The position numbers and the translations under genes are program-made. From contig OU612071.1 of assembly GCA_914767715.1 (NCBI GenBank), positions 17,604,948 through 17,668,947 on the forward strand: 64,000 nt of DNA. The letters are read 5' to 3'. Under the pieces are notes generated by a model. That model saw only the letters and a program-made list of their open reading frames with translations, had not been told where the DNA came from and searched no databases. Shown piece after piece: positions 50,840 through 62,427 of this stretch; the first letter of the stretch is position 1; the number at the start of each line of letters is the position of its first letter. This DNA comes from Membranipora membranacea. Its lineage: Eukaryota; Bryozoa; Gymnolaemata; Cheilostomatida; Membraniporidae.

Positions 50840-53800
50840 TACAGAGTAGTGTGAGAGTAGCTTACCACTTTATCTGATGAATACTTGTTCTTCCTACACT
50901 AACTGCCTTCAAGTTGTTTGACGCGGTAGTCAAATGTCAATAGATGCTAACATCCTGCTAATCCAATGCCTCAGGTACGTTCTAAAATGTAAGGTACAGT
51001 AATCAAAATCAAGCAGATATAATGTTCATAAAAAGTTCCATAGAGGAGTAAAGTATTCATAGGAGGAAATTTTCTTCATTTTGCGCAGGCTTGAAAAAGC
51101 TAACTTCAAGAGTAGCAAACATATGCCCACCCTTTTTTTCTTTTTATGGACTTCAACCTTCACTAGCCAAAATTTAATGCTAGCTTACATTAAGTCATCT
51201 CAAGACTAGCTAAACTAAACTTTAGCTAATACTTACTCCCAAGGCTATACGTTTAGTTGACTATAAATTAGAAACAAGTTTTATGCTGTTTAATTTTTTT
51301 TTTAGGGCCTGTGACCTAGAATTACCCACACACCAACATATGTTGGGAAGTTAAATGCCCCATGATAACCACAATCGAACAATTGACAATACTTTAAGAG
51401 ACAGATTTCATTATCATTTCATTCACCCCCCCCCTTCCTTCACCTGCAATCTACCTTATCAATCTAATTAGTTAACCACTAATTAGGTTGATAAGGTAGA
51501 TAGCAGGTGAAGGGAGGGAGGGAGGGGGGTCTTTCAATGAGTATGAGATATGGTTACCAATTAGGCTACCGATGGTATCCTTGATTTGGACAATCAAATA
51601 CAAATTATCACTGCGTCAGGGTAGCGAAGAGTATATCATGACCCATCATGAATCATAATAATGTAACTATTTGACACTCAGACACTCACTCAGTACATCA
51701 AGATTTCTCAGGACAGAATTCAAACCACCAAAGGTTCTGATGCGTAACTCTGTCATTATCATGCCATACTGAATCAGTCTTTCTCCTGTATTCTCTGCAA
51801 CAAATATTTAGTTGATGATGTGATAATGTATGAATATAATACATTCCAATGTCCTAAGTACATTATTTGCATTCAAATTATTTGCAGTCTTATAACAAGG
51901 CTTTGATGCTACAAGGTTCATCCCTGGACCCTTCAATTTTCTCTGCATTGAGAGCCTGATTCTAGCATGTTGCCAAATAACAAAGGACACAACACTTAAA
52001 GACCTGGTTAAATCTACAATCCCTATGATGGAAACAGATTTGCCAGCCGTTGGTGAAGAAGTTTGTGAAGTTTTATATCTGGTGTCTTGGAATGGAAACA
52101 CTCGATCTATAGGTTTGATCAGCACATAACGTCAGCAAATTTGTAACTAAAATGATTATTCAAGATAATGAGCTGTGGCAAGGAGGGTGGAATATAGGGA
52201 AGAGGTGACTTGATGTTGCGAGATGGAATGAGTTGTTTCCTCAATGAAAAAAAGAGCACAACTCCGATAGTCACTGAACTCCTAATTACACTAACTGGCC
52301 GGCTTCAATGAAAAATTCTTGCTGAGGCCTGCCAGTGTTCAAGCAGCTTTACCAAATTTATGCCATGATACTTCAACGATTACACCGACGCAATTATCAT
52401 CAGTTAGCCTACACATATCACCTGACATTTATATCATCATATTACTAACGATGCTCGATGCAAGTTTAACAGTGGAGATATCGATGCTTATAACCCAAGC
52501 CATCTCAAGCCTTTCTTGGTCAGTTCCCTGCTGCAACTTAATCAAATTCTACAACCGAAATTGAAAATTTGATTGTCTGCTTACCTGTTTGAATTGAGTA
52601 AGCTGAACGACTATTGATACTACGAGTTGTATCACATCTGCTATAAACCACCCAAACACTCTCTTCTTCATTGTACTGTTCTCAGTACTATTCTGCGGTC
52701 TGTGTTGCTTTACAATGTAGACTAAAATACAAAAAAATCTGCAATCAAAAGGAGTCATTTCTTGTATCTAGGCCTATCTACTTTTTTCCCATATTAACAA
52801 GACGAATAATGAAACCAGCGTTATACTCTAGAGAGCTAGTACCTCTACAACACTTCTATTCTCACTTCCATTTACACTCCATTCTATTGATGAAGATTTA
52901 CATTTGGAAAACTTTTGCAATTGTGTGCAAGCTGGCAATGGTCTAGTTTCTCTCAGTAACCAATTTCTCTACTCTCCAACTACAGACCACTATAACCAAT
53001 GGTTGTCAGTGGTTGACCCTGAATTAAGGCGAAGTACATGCTTGCAACTCAAAGAGCCCACACATGTAATATTATATGCAATCCGCCCCCCTCCCCGATC
53101 ACTGCTTATTATAATGAAATGACCACTGTGACACAGTTGAGACCCTGTACAGCCAACAAATCATTTGAATTCAAGACCATTGGCAAAAGGCAAGGTCTGC
53201 ACTGGTTTCCTTCCTCTGGTGATCGGGGTTGGTATATTCTTTATCACATTATAGACCAGGGAATATTTCAATTAGCATGAGCTGTGCTTTGTAAACCAAA
53301 AGATCATTACAACTTAAATGCTCAATATCCTCGCTCCTTAGATAAATTTGTTCGCAAATAGTTCACACAAGAGTGAGCATAGTTAAATTGATTAGTGGCC
53401 AATTCTCGAACGAAGCTAAAAGCAGGTCTCGCCTACTAAGCTAGATGATGATGTACCACTTGGTCTTATATGCGCATGCTTGATCATTAAATAAAGTGTA
53501 TACTAATATGTATATAGTTTAGCTGTTTGTATTTAAGGGTGACCCCACCAGTCTCAGACAGTTGGGAATGGTTGACCTAAAGCAATAATGATCCGTCAGT
53601 TGCGCCGAGGCAAAGCCTATGCACACACTTTATACAAATACAAGACCCAGCCTACATAGGCTGTAGTTGTAGTAAAGAGAGGGGGCATTTCCTTACAATG
53701 TAAAGTATGTAGGCCTACATGTAGCCATAGTAGATTAGCAATAACAGTTCTAGACAATTAGTTGCACGACAGTTGCCCACCTAAACATGCCACCACCAAC

Positions 53801-53930
53801 AAACAACAAAGCGAGGAGTAAAGAGTTAACTCCTTGGACTTGTATGAGCCTCTCCCCCCCTCTTACAACTCTTAGGAGTCCTTCTCCTTGCTTGATATTA
53901 CACTGCACATGTACATTGGACTGGTACCAT
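50840..53930. other. Gene-free stretch with one large palindrome
   Basis: Apart from the palindrome at 51426..51530 no feature was recognised. Several open frames of 60-105 codons (51808..52125, 52319..52564, 52671..53280) overlap on both strands and show no domain or splice-conserved pattern. Confidence 0.4.
51426..51530. repeat. Long palindrome with C-rich/G-rich outer arms
   Basis: CTTCACCTGC, AATCTACCTTATCAATCTAA and TTAGT on the left are mirrored by ACTAATTAGGTTGATAAGGT, AGAT and AGCAGGTGAAG on the right with a loop of about 4 bases. The outer arms are a C run (left) and GGGAGGGAGGGAGGGGGG (right). It resembles a compact MITE. Confidence 0.8.
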
Positions 53931-54044
53931 TGGCAAACTACAGAAAGCTACTAGTAGTGATAGTAACTAACAGTTACTAGCTAGACTTCTTAGTTAGTCT
54001 ACTCATTTTTCACTCACAACTGAGTAGTAGAATAGTAGTGTACC
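53930..54044. repeat. Half copy of the 50701..50805 repeat
   Basis: ATTGGCAAACTACAGAAAGC, TACTAGTAGTGATAGTAACT and TAGCTAGACTTCTTAGTTAG match 50702..50770 closely. The copy then continues into a diverged arm 1 and stops at TGTACC. Confidence 0.8.
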
Positions 54045-54149
54045 AAATAAATACTAAATAACATTTTGTGAGATCTCAAGTTCTCACAGCTCAGGAGATT
54101 TCAGATAAAGAGAATGGAGCCAGGTGATACCAGACGGCGTCAACCACTT

Positions 54150-54400
54150 CAAAATAATATATATAATTAAAACCTTTTTATTAGACATGAATTAAAGTCC
54201 AACCTCCGTCTTTTTGGAGGGTTCAAACGCAAACATTTGAATAATATATATAATTAAAATATTTTTATCAGACATAAATTAAAGTCCAATCTCCGTCTTT
54301 TTGGAGGGTTCAAACGCAAACATTTAAATGATATATATATAATTAAAACCTTTTTATCAGACACAAAACCTAAAGCAAATCTCCGCTTTTGTCAAGAGGA
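54150..54400. repeat. Three tandem 86-bp repeats
   Basis: Units beginning near 54154, 54240 and 54328 share ATATATATAATTAAAA and TTTTTATCAGACA. The first two also share CTCCGTCTTTTTGGAGGGTT, itself a small hairpin. They lie directly upstream of the TATA box at 54462. Confidence 0.8.
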
Positions 54401-54451
54401 TGGGCAAATGCAACCTCCGGTTTTTTGGCCATGCTCACCCACCGTGATGAG

Positions 54452-54475
54452 CCCCGGTGCATATAAAAACCGGGG
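54452..54475 (+). promoter_or_regulatory. TATA box framed by a CCCCGGT/ACCGGGG palindrome
   Basis: TATAAAA at 54462..54468 lies between CCCCGGT (54452..54458) and its complement ACCGGGG (54469..54475). Transcription would start near 54490..54500. A possible 5' splice site (TTCTG then GTAAAG) follows at about 54531. Confidence 0.45.
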
Positions 54476-55348
54476 GTACATCAAGGCAGGGCAGTTCTGG
54501 TTGGAGAGCCCTTGGAGCATGTTTTTCTGGTAAAGTATAGATTGCTTTTCTGGTATCTAACTTAGTTTATTATTCAAGAATAAAAATTGATTTTAATGTC
54601 GAAAAGGCATCTCAACTATGAGTCATTAGTAAATTGAATTAATACCTACTTGTAACAAAATTCTAAAGAACAATGTTGTGGATAAATTTGATTAGGTAAA
54701 CAAAACACTTTTTGTATTGAGTTGCCTTCTTCCTCAACAGGAAGAAGTTAACTCCATACAAAATAAACATGAGCAAAATGAATGAAATAGTGGTGTCTGT
54801 TCTGCTCGGGTATTTGGCCCCAAGTGGGTCGAATATGCGACAATTTATTTACCTGAGAGCTACAACAAATTGATTCAATCAAGTCCATTCACAGCTGTTC
54901 TAATTTCATTCTTCTTCTTGTGAAGCTGAGCTGGCTCATCATCTCTTCATCGTGGTCTTATGTGTCTGTGAAGTAACTGATTGGTGCCACTGAGTCTGAC
55001 TGCTGTTCAGAAAGTTGACTACTAGCAATATCGATAACTAACTCAGTGTTCCCCAACACAGATATTGTAATCAGTATGAAGTTATTGAACAGGCAAATAA
55101 GAAAAAAGTAAGATGTAATGGGCCAATCATATCAAAGCCTGTGAAAATTAGAAGAGAGAGGGCAACTCTTCATTTTTGAAGGTTTTAACGTGAGAGGGCA
55201 ATTCCGAACCAGTTACCTTATTACCCTGGAGTGTAGAGTGAATTACTTTTTCTGTATGGATCTTCACAGTTACCCATTTTCTTGATAATCACCTTCTCTC
55301 ACGATGGTGATTTATGATCAAAATTTAATCAATTGTTTTTATTTACAG

Positions 55349-57503
55349 GGATATGTCTACTCGACCATTTTCATCACAGCACCAGCATACATACTCTGCT
55401 TTATCTTCATATGCCCAAGTCCCATTCTTACTCCTCTCTTCATGAATAAACAGTAAGTGATAAAATCTTTATAAATTTGGATTTTGTAGATTTAAATCTG
55501 TGTCTTAGTTGGAATTGATCATTTTTGGTCATATAAATCGGTATCTCTAAATTTCCTTTGCAGTCTTCATGACATCCTAGTTGACCTACCATCAACATGT
55601 TTATTGATGTGCAAAGGAATTTTTGTCGATCATTAAAAGCAATGAATTTACCACGCTGATGCTGAGTACTGACTGACAAAAAAAGTTTTCCCTTGACCAC
55701 TCATACGAACCACTACTTACTTTAAGCCACCACTATAGAGCATTAATTTTGAAGAAGCCCCTCATATAAATGCTGTAGTTGGATATCTTTGAAAATGATA
55801 ATAGCTAAATTACCAAGGCGGTTCGAAGAGCACTGTTATCTAGGAATTCATATTCTAGTTCCACCTTACTATATATTGTGCTGCGAGTTTGATTTCACGC
55901 ATAAAAGAACTGGTAACAAATCTGATCTATAATGTTTGTAGCTATTTGCCGATGACAGTGACATTATTCAGCTTACACACGTTCTTTGATGCACATCTTA
56001 TGGTTCCAATTTATCAGGCTTTGGTGAATTATGCACTGTAAGTTTTGGGTCGCTAATTAGAAAAGTTCATCATAGTAGTATTGGTTTTGGAACCCGACTC
56101 ACCTAAGAATCTGACTGAAAACTTACACTAGTTGTAGAGAAGTTGCCCAATATTAAACAGTGTCTAGTTTGAAAGTATATTGCCAATCATATAGGTAATG
56201 AGTAATGATAAGGTTGTTGTTGGAGTTATGAACTTTCAGTGGGTCCGTATTGAAAGGTACTTGTTATAATCTAAATACAGATCAAACAATGTTGGTTTCT
56301 TACCAGTGCTAGGGTGCTAGGAGCTGCCTACAAATGGAGAGCTAGCTGGCACTGAAAAATGAGCCTTGCTCTTAAAGAGTTACAAAAATCCCAATCAATA
56401 TACAGTGTGTCAGCTACTTCTGCACTAGTCAAGCAATATTTTTACATAGAACAACTTCATACTACTTCTTGGCGAAAATGATATACCCTGTTTTAAGTTG
56501 TGTCCCATGTTCATATATGATCTTTTTGTCCCTTGTCTTGTACCAACACAATTACCCCCCCTCCATCTACTTTAGAGTACTGTTGAGGTTGATGAACTAT
56601 GTTATCTTCTACTGTACAATTTCTCTTGACAATGAAAATGCATTTATATTTAATATACATGGAAACAATCAAAACTCTGAGTACTTGAAAGAGGTAGCTT
56701 GTTACCTTTCAGTTGAGAAGGGGATAATTTTAAACTCTAAAATCATGTATGGTACAAAACTTGATTAAATATATGGTTACTTGGTAAAAGGACTCGCCTT
56801 GGTTAATACAGCAATGTTTGACAATAAAGTAAATTCTGTTGTCTCATCCCTTTTGCCATCTTGTATTTTAGAGCGAATCGACACAGTGCAAACAGTGTGA
56901 ACACTTATGCAATTATTTCCTCAGCTGTTAACTTTTCCTGGGCGGCTGGAGCAATGTTAGGCTCTGCTTTGACTGGGGTTGCCACTCAATTTATCGGTTT
57001 TCCCTGGGCGACAACTATCATCGCCTTCATAGATGGAACAGTGGTAAGACTACAATCAATTACCTTTATTCTTCTACACCGAAATATGAAAAAACTGAAG
57101 AGCGATATAAAATCAGTATTTTATTTCTTTTTGATCAATATTTAATTTTATTTTATTTAATCAAATAATTTATTTTATATTTAATAATTTATCATTTTGT
57201 ATTTAATATAATATAATATCATTATCAAAAGTAATTAGTGAATCGATAGTTCTATTTACTTAAGAAGGAAACAAAATTATTTGATCTTAAATGTTATAAT
57301 GACTCGTTCCATGACTTCGACGATATCTGAACATGAATGGCTTAACTTTCGTTATAAGCACGTCGCTAGAAACAAAGACAAGAAATCATAATTGGTTTTA
57401 AGTGCCTTAATTGTAAAACTTATATTATCCTTTTGTATTGTAGATTACAATACTTGCTATCTTTCTGATAACCATGAGAATATCAGGCAATCCGCTCAGC
57501 TAA
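55349..57503 (+). CDS. SLC18B1-like: SLC18B1-like MFS transporter, copy D (exons 8-11 only)
   Basis: Exons 55349..55452, 55942..56037, 56872..57043 and 57444..57503 (stop TAA) have exactly the lengths and phases of exons 8-11 in copies B and C, each with usable GT-AG sites. They join without a stop: GYVYSTIFITAPAYILC, YLPMTVTLFSLHTFFDA, HSANSVNTYAIISSAVNFSW, PWATTIIAFIDGTV and ITILAIFLITMRI. Exons 1-7, which should lie in 39378..55348, were not found by eye. A protein from these exons alone would have about 144 residues and only the last four or so helices. It may be a 5'-truncated duplicate under decay, or the 3' end of a rearranged gene driven from the TATA region at 54462. The intact reading frame argues for recent loss or some use. 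Confidence 0.72.
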
Positions 57504-58340
57504 AACTTGCAACCAGTTTTATAAAAATACAGTACTCCATTAACAAGGATTTTTTTGTTACCATGATTTAAGCAATTATAACTCAGAGCTCAATTATTTT
57601 ACATTTGTAAGATTTATTTGTTGGGCTCTCAAAAGCTTTGCGATAATGATAAAATGTAAGAAAATGTTTTTATATATTTTCCATTACTGTTTTGGAGTAG
57701 TTCAAGTCAGGAATAAATAATTAAACAATTTATATAAAACCAAACAAACTGCTATCCAAATGGAAGTTGATTCAGTTCAAATAGAAATTGATTGAGACAG
57801 CATTAATAACTCATGATTGTGTTTTGTTTTGTGTAATATTACAGCAAAATACTCAGGTACTTGGGTTCATGTGCCAATTTAACATAAAATAGCTCAAAGC
57901 TAAGCTTTCATGATAATTAATGGTAACCAGAAGATCCTGTTGTGCCCATCTAATTTCTTGTCTCGATTGATCATATTTTTATTTCATCAAATTCAGCAAA
58001 AAATTTATACATTTGCATACATGTTTGCCATCACCTCAATACTACCCGCCATCGACAATACTTGCTTCAGAAATTTGGCAGACTCTAATATGATGCAGTG
58101 CCCTTTTGACTTCTTTGAAGATTAAAATACTAAACAATACAACTGCGATATCAATCTCAATCTATCGGTGGAGAGTGAAATGATAAGTGTTTTATTTTTT
58201 TTCTATCATGTTTATTCTAGAATTTTAGTTGTTATAATCATATTAAACAAAGTGATGTAACAGCTCATCATTTACCATGGAAAACTGCCAAAGCAGTAAC
58301 TGCATCTAAATAGTTTGAGGCAGAAAAACCGCCACACTTC
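57504..58340. other. Intergenic region between copy D and G
   Basis: It holds a poly(A) signal candidate for D (AATAAA at 57712..57717) and one for G on the minus strand (58191..58196). The open frame 57910..58125 has no recognisable domain. Nothing else seen. Confidence 0.45.
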
Positions 58341-59098
58341 TCACTCTGATTTTAGCAGTTTAGTCAGCAGCTTAATCAAGGCAGCATCTTTGGCCACAGA
58401 TGACTCATGCTTATCATCATCATGTCCCTCATAGTGATGACGCTTATCCATGTACCCTTCAGTGCACACCAGTGTGGTGACCTCACCATAACCATGGCCT
58501 TCTTCATGATGCTGCTTCCAATCCGTATGCTGATGCTGAAGTTGTCTCCCTGCTGCAGCTCTGATGATCATCAGCTTTATCCTCATAGTTCTTCTCTGTG
58601 ATTGAGTTTGAATCGGTTGTGGTTGCATCGTTGCTGTAATTGTCGAACTCTGAGTCATCACTAAGATATCCTTTGAGAGAGCCCCCGACTTTACTTAAAC
58701 AAGTTTCAGTGCTTCTTGATATACAAACTCCCTCATCTGCACTTGAGCGATGATCAGTTCTGAGGCAAACCAAGTCTGGTATACAACTGTTAAATAAGAA
58801 CATTTAATAATGATTAGGAAAGAAACATTCAGAATTGCAAAGTGGGTACCTCTGCTGCCGAATCAATGTCAATATAAATCCGTTGTTCTGATCAGATTAT
58901 AAGAAAAAATATAGAAGCAGTATTGTGACAGTTGGTGATATAAATGTGTCGAAACTTTTTGCCAGGATTACACAAATCTCTAGCTACTTACAATGTTGCA
59001 AAGTCACAATATTGTCCGATTGTGCCGCCACATGAAAGGCAGCAATTCCTTCCATTCTGCACCTGATCTCTTCTGTCATATGAGAGCAGTGCAGGACA
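58341..59098 (-). pseudogene. IGFBP-like His-rich secreted protein, copy G (damaged paralog of F)
   Basis: Minus-strand exons 59098..58992 and from 58786 down match exons 2 and 3 of gene F, with the same 107-base exon 2, phase and good splice sites. Exon 2 reads CPALLSYDRRDQVQNG, NCCLSCGG and IGQYCDF; the second cysteine of F exon 2 is tyrosine here. Exon 3 reads CIPDLVCLRTDHRSSADEGV and on to SASAYGLEAAS, where one extra A near 58517 shifts the frame and causes an early stop (58504). In the next frame the homologous tail continues: HHEEGHGYGEV, YMDKRHHYEGH and KDAALIKLLTKLLKSE to 58341. No signal-peptide exon was found upstream (59100..60960). Probably a pseudogene, although a truncated protein, an assembly error or a distant exon 1 cannot be excluded. 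Confidence 0.75.
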
Positions 59099-59099
59099 C

Positions 59100-62000
59100 T
59101 GCAAGAAATGCACATTATTTTGTTAGACAAAAATGATATATGGGCATTATTTGCAAAATTCATTCCATTCAAAATTATACTCAATTTGACAGTGGATAAC
59201 GTTTTCTTTGTAGTTTTCAAATGAAATGGTTACGCTGTTTTGGTTATCCTACCTTGAATGTATGGCAATTCTCTGGAGGTACTATGGTACTATGGTACTA
59301 TCCAGGTGAAAATACTCTTGGTTTTGTCGTGTTGATTATTCTTCTAACTAGTTATAGGGAAGCACTTGTGATTGTTGAATGGAATTCCTTTATTTATATA
59401 GGGATACTCTAGCATCTTTTTGTGCACCACACAGTATTACAAATAGCTTAGCAAAAAGCTGAAAGTTATCAATCATTGCGCAATACATTCAATCATTAAA
59501 AGTGGTCAAATCTGTTCTAAGGGGCAACAAATAAATATGGTGGCATCAATCAGTAATATTAAATATTTCCGTCCATGTTGCTTTTTGTTGATGATAATTT
59601 GAAGTGAGTTAAACCTGTCAGTGTAATACAAATATTATGTGTAGAGTAGCATGGTGGTAATAATAATAACTTTGCACCAATTTCAAAATTACGAAGCTGA
59701 TGAGGAAAAGTACACGTTTTTTATAAATGTTAATAAGCAAAAACTGATGATACCTTGGTATCAGAGCAAAATCAGCTAACATAATTAAGAACCGCAAGAG
59801 CTCGCGGTGAGATAGTTCATACACAGTAACTTGCCTATATCTAACTGGAGAGCCAGGACTATGAAATATTATAACTGCACCATCATGCTGCTCTACTTGG
59901 CTTTTTTATTTTCATTTATTCAGAATGATATCTTGGAGGGTTGAATGGCTTAGCGTGTTAACATTAACATTTCAAGGGTGGAGACAACATCCGTTTAAAT
60001 TGTATTTTTGCTCAGTTTCACTCCTGCTTTGGCTAAGCCAACAAAATGGTAACTTCATAAGTTTACTTTAAGCAAGAGCAACTTTTGATTGGTAGTTTGG
60101 GAGATAACAGGACAGTGCAATCAAATAGCTAGCACCCTTTACTTTGTAGTGCGTTTGATGCTGCCAGAGTCATAAGGTGGGTGCCAAATATAGACGATTC
60201 AAAATAAATTAATCCAGCACCATGCGCCTTCTGGTCTATGTGCCTATAGAAGCTGATAACAGACACGGTGATTAATATGTGTGACTCCATTGCAAGTTCT
60301 TTTTTTGCCAATTTCACAAATATGAAAACTTTACTTTTTTTGCTCATATCTCTTAGCTATTACCAAATTTCCACTTAAAATAATCAGCTCATCAAAGTAG
60401 CCAAATTAATCGACATGATTGAAAGCTGTACAGAAGATTGAATTCATGTACTATCATAATTACATTTTAATTACCAGGATAAATGTCATATTCCGTAATG
60501 ATAAAGATTAGCAAAAACTTGTTCCTTCACTTAGTGATGCCAAGATATATTTAGCTCGTAAGCTGGATACAATTTTTTGCACAAACTTGAATTGATTCAG
60601 AAAGATTTTGGTTTAGGGGATTACCATCACCTTGCCTTGTCAATTTGGCTTACTATTTGGAGAGGAAGAGGGCCAAACCTAAAGTGATTATATCATCATT
60701 TTCAGAACAAGGAAGTACAAGGTTTTTTGATTCTCTTTAAAGAGAGAGAGAGAGAGAAATATAGTAATAATTAATCCATGTACATCGACAGCTTATCCCT
60801 AGTTAGCATTTTGTCTTTGTATGAAAGGAAAGCCAATATACATTCAGTTTGCATCCATCTGAAAGGATTATAGCAGCATTTTCCACTGCTATACATAGCT
60901 TGAATATGTTACAATAATGTTTGTTCCATGTAAATACCACATGACATGCATTCTTTTGTCAAAGCAGATGGACAGTGTGAACAATTATGCTGTAATTTAA
61001 ACAGCTGCAAACTTCTTATTGGGTCTCGGAGTCGCGAAGGTTTCCCTTTTGCCTGTGGTATTAATAATTCTCTCTGTCTGACGTTTTGTTAACTGCAAAT
61101 AGCTAATTTGACTCAATAACTCTTAACACAGTATTTACTGCCTATCTATAAGATGCGGGCATCCTTTAACCAAATAAAGGCATCATAGCCATGTTTTTTC
61201 TACTGCCTGAGAATAAAAAAAAACTAAAATCTATGTTCTGGATTAATTAAAGTGTGTGCAAAAAATTGGAAGCAGATGGAGATCTAAATTTAATAATCGA
61301 AGGAACAACTTTTTGCTCATTACAAATTTTGTAATAGTTCCGAAATGACCGGGGGGGGGGGGGGGGTTTAAATTTGTGAACTACGTTGGCAAAGAAACTG
61401 GCAATTATAAAAAATATGGCAGAGCATTTCATGAAGACAAGGAAACTTGCAACAAATAGATATAGCCTTGACCGGTTATGAGATTGTCAGACATATCAAT
61501 CATCATGTCTGTTATCAGGTACTATAAGGGTATGCATGAGGGGGTGCTTGGGGCTTGATTTGTTAATGAACAAACCTCCATTTTTCGGATCAACCAAACA
61601 TCTCTGGAGGCATCGAATGCCTACTAGCTAATTGAACAATCTCACTCTCTCATCAAATTTTTTGCATAAAGTAAATTTATGATGTCAGTACAGGGGTTTA
61701 GCTTAGATATATTGGGATTGATATGATATTCCAGCCATTGACTATCTTGCCTACATTACAAGCTGTTTCTGGTCCTAAAAGTGTTCATTAGCTGTGATAA
61801 AAATTAGAAACCGCTCATGTTATGCCATCAAATTCTTGTTATAGGGCTGGTTGTAAGTATGAAAACAGGGAAACATTTTTTTATGCCATTGAGTTCCATT
61901 TGGCAGCTTTACTCAGTCTGGTAAAAACAAACACCCATTCCAAATAAAAGTATAGTACTATATTAGTTGATGTAGGTTTAAATTAAATCGGCCTTTTCTG

Positions 62001-62340
62001 CCCAGAACCAAGGGATCATCTATTTTTTGTTTTATTCATTTTTTACAATTTTGAACTTCTCCATGTATCAACATGATCATGCTTTCGAAATTGTTGCATC
62101 GTTGTTAATGACAACCACACTCTCAGTGTCAAAAATTGCAATAGTTACTAATGCTAATGCTCAAGCTTATAGAAGTTGGACCCCAATAAGTTATTATTGT
62201 CAACTCAAAAGATCAGAGGGGTTGAGATATTTATTACCTATTAATTGATACCCAGCGTGTTGCGCCATGATTCATAACTTTGACATCTGATGTTTTTGCA
62301 CATTTATTCAAATACAAGTGTGCAAAAAAATGCTAGAGTA
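59100..62340. other. Region between divergent G and F
   Basis: Apart from the exon 10 relic at 60964 no gene was recognised. It has an (AG)n run at about 60741..60758 and a G run of about 18 bases at about 61350. Short frames at 59221..59412, 59618..59824 and 60129..60347 show no domain. Confidence 0.45.
60964..61030 (+). pseudogene. Broken exon 10 of an SLC18B1-like copy
   Basis: AGCAGATGGACAGTGTGAAC, AATTATGCTGTAATTTAAAC and AGCTGCAAACTTCTTATTGG align with exon 10 of copies C and D (ANGH-ADSVNTYAVVTSAVNF) after a deletion of about 9 bases. An in-frame TAA and loss of the exon's second half show it is dead. A CAAAG/CAG acceptor remnant precedes it. Confidence 0.65.
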
Positions 62341-62344
62341 AGCC

Positions 62345-62352
62345 TATATAAA
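62345..62352 (+). promoter_or_regulatory. TATA box of gene F
   Basis: TATATAAA lies 83 bases before the F start codon. A start of transcription near 62375..62380 would leave a leader of about 50 bases without an upstream ATG. Confidence 0.65.
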
Positions 62353-62427
62353 TAAAGGAATTACTTCCTGCAATCACAACTGCACCTGTCTTCAAAGTTT
62401 AGAGTTCAAAGATCCAACAAAACAATA

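Larger units (their letters stand above)
54065..54650 (+). mobile_element. Possible solo LTR
   Basis: The order of tandem repeats (54150..54400), TATA box (54462..54468) and AATAAA (about 54580) within 450 bases is that of U3, R and the poly(A) signal of an LTR. Boundaries, TG/CA ends and a target duplication could not be fixed, and no internal retrotransposon region is adjacent. An ordinary promoter is the alternative. Confidence 0.3.

Noticed and set aside
57910-58125. Possible decayed exon 8-like stretch (IYTFAYMFAITSIL) after copy D
   Set aside because: Similarity to the exon 8 pattern is too weak and the splice signals do not match.
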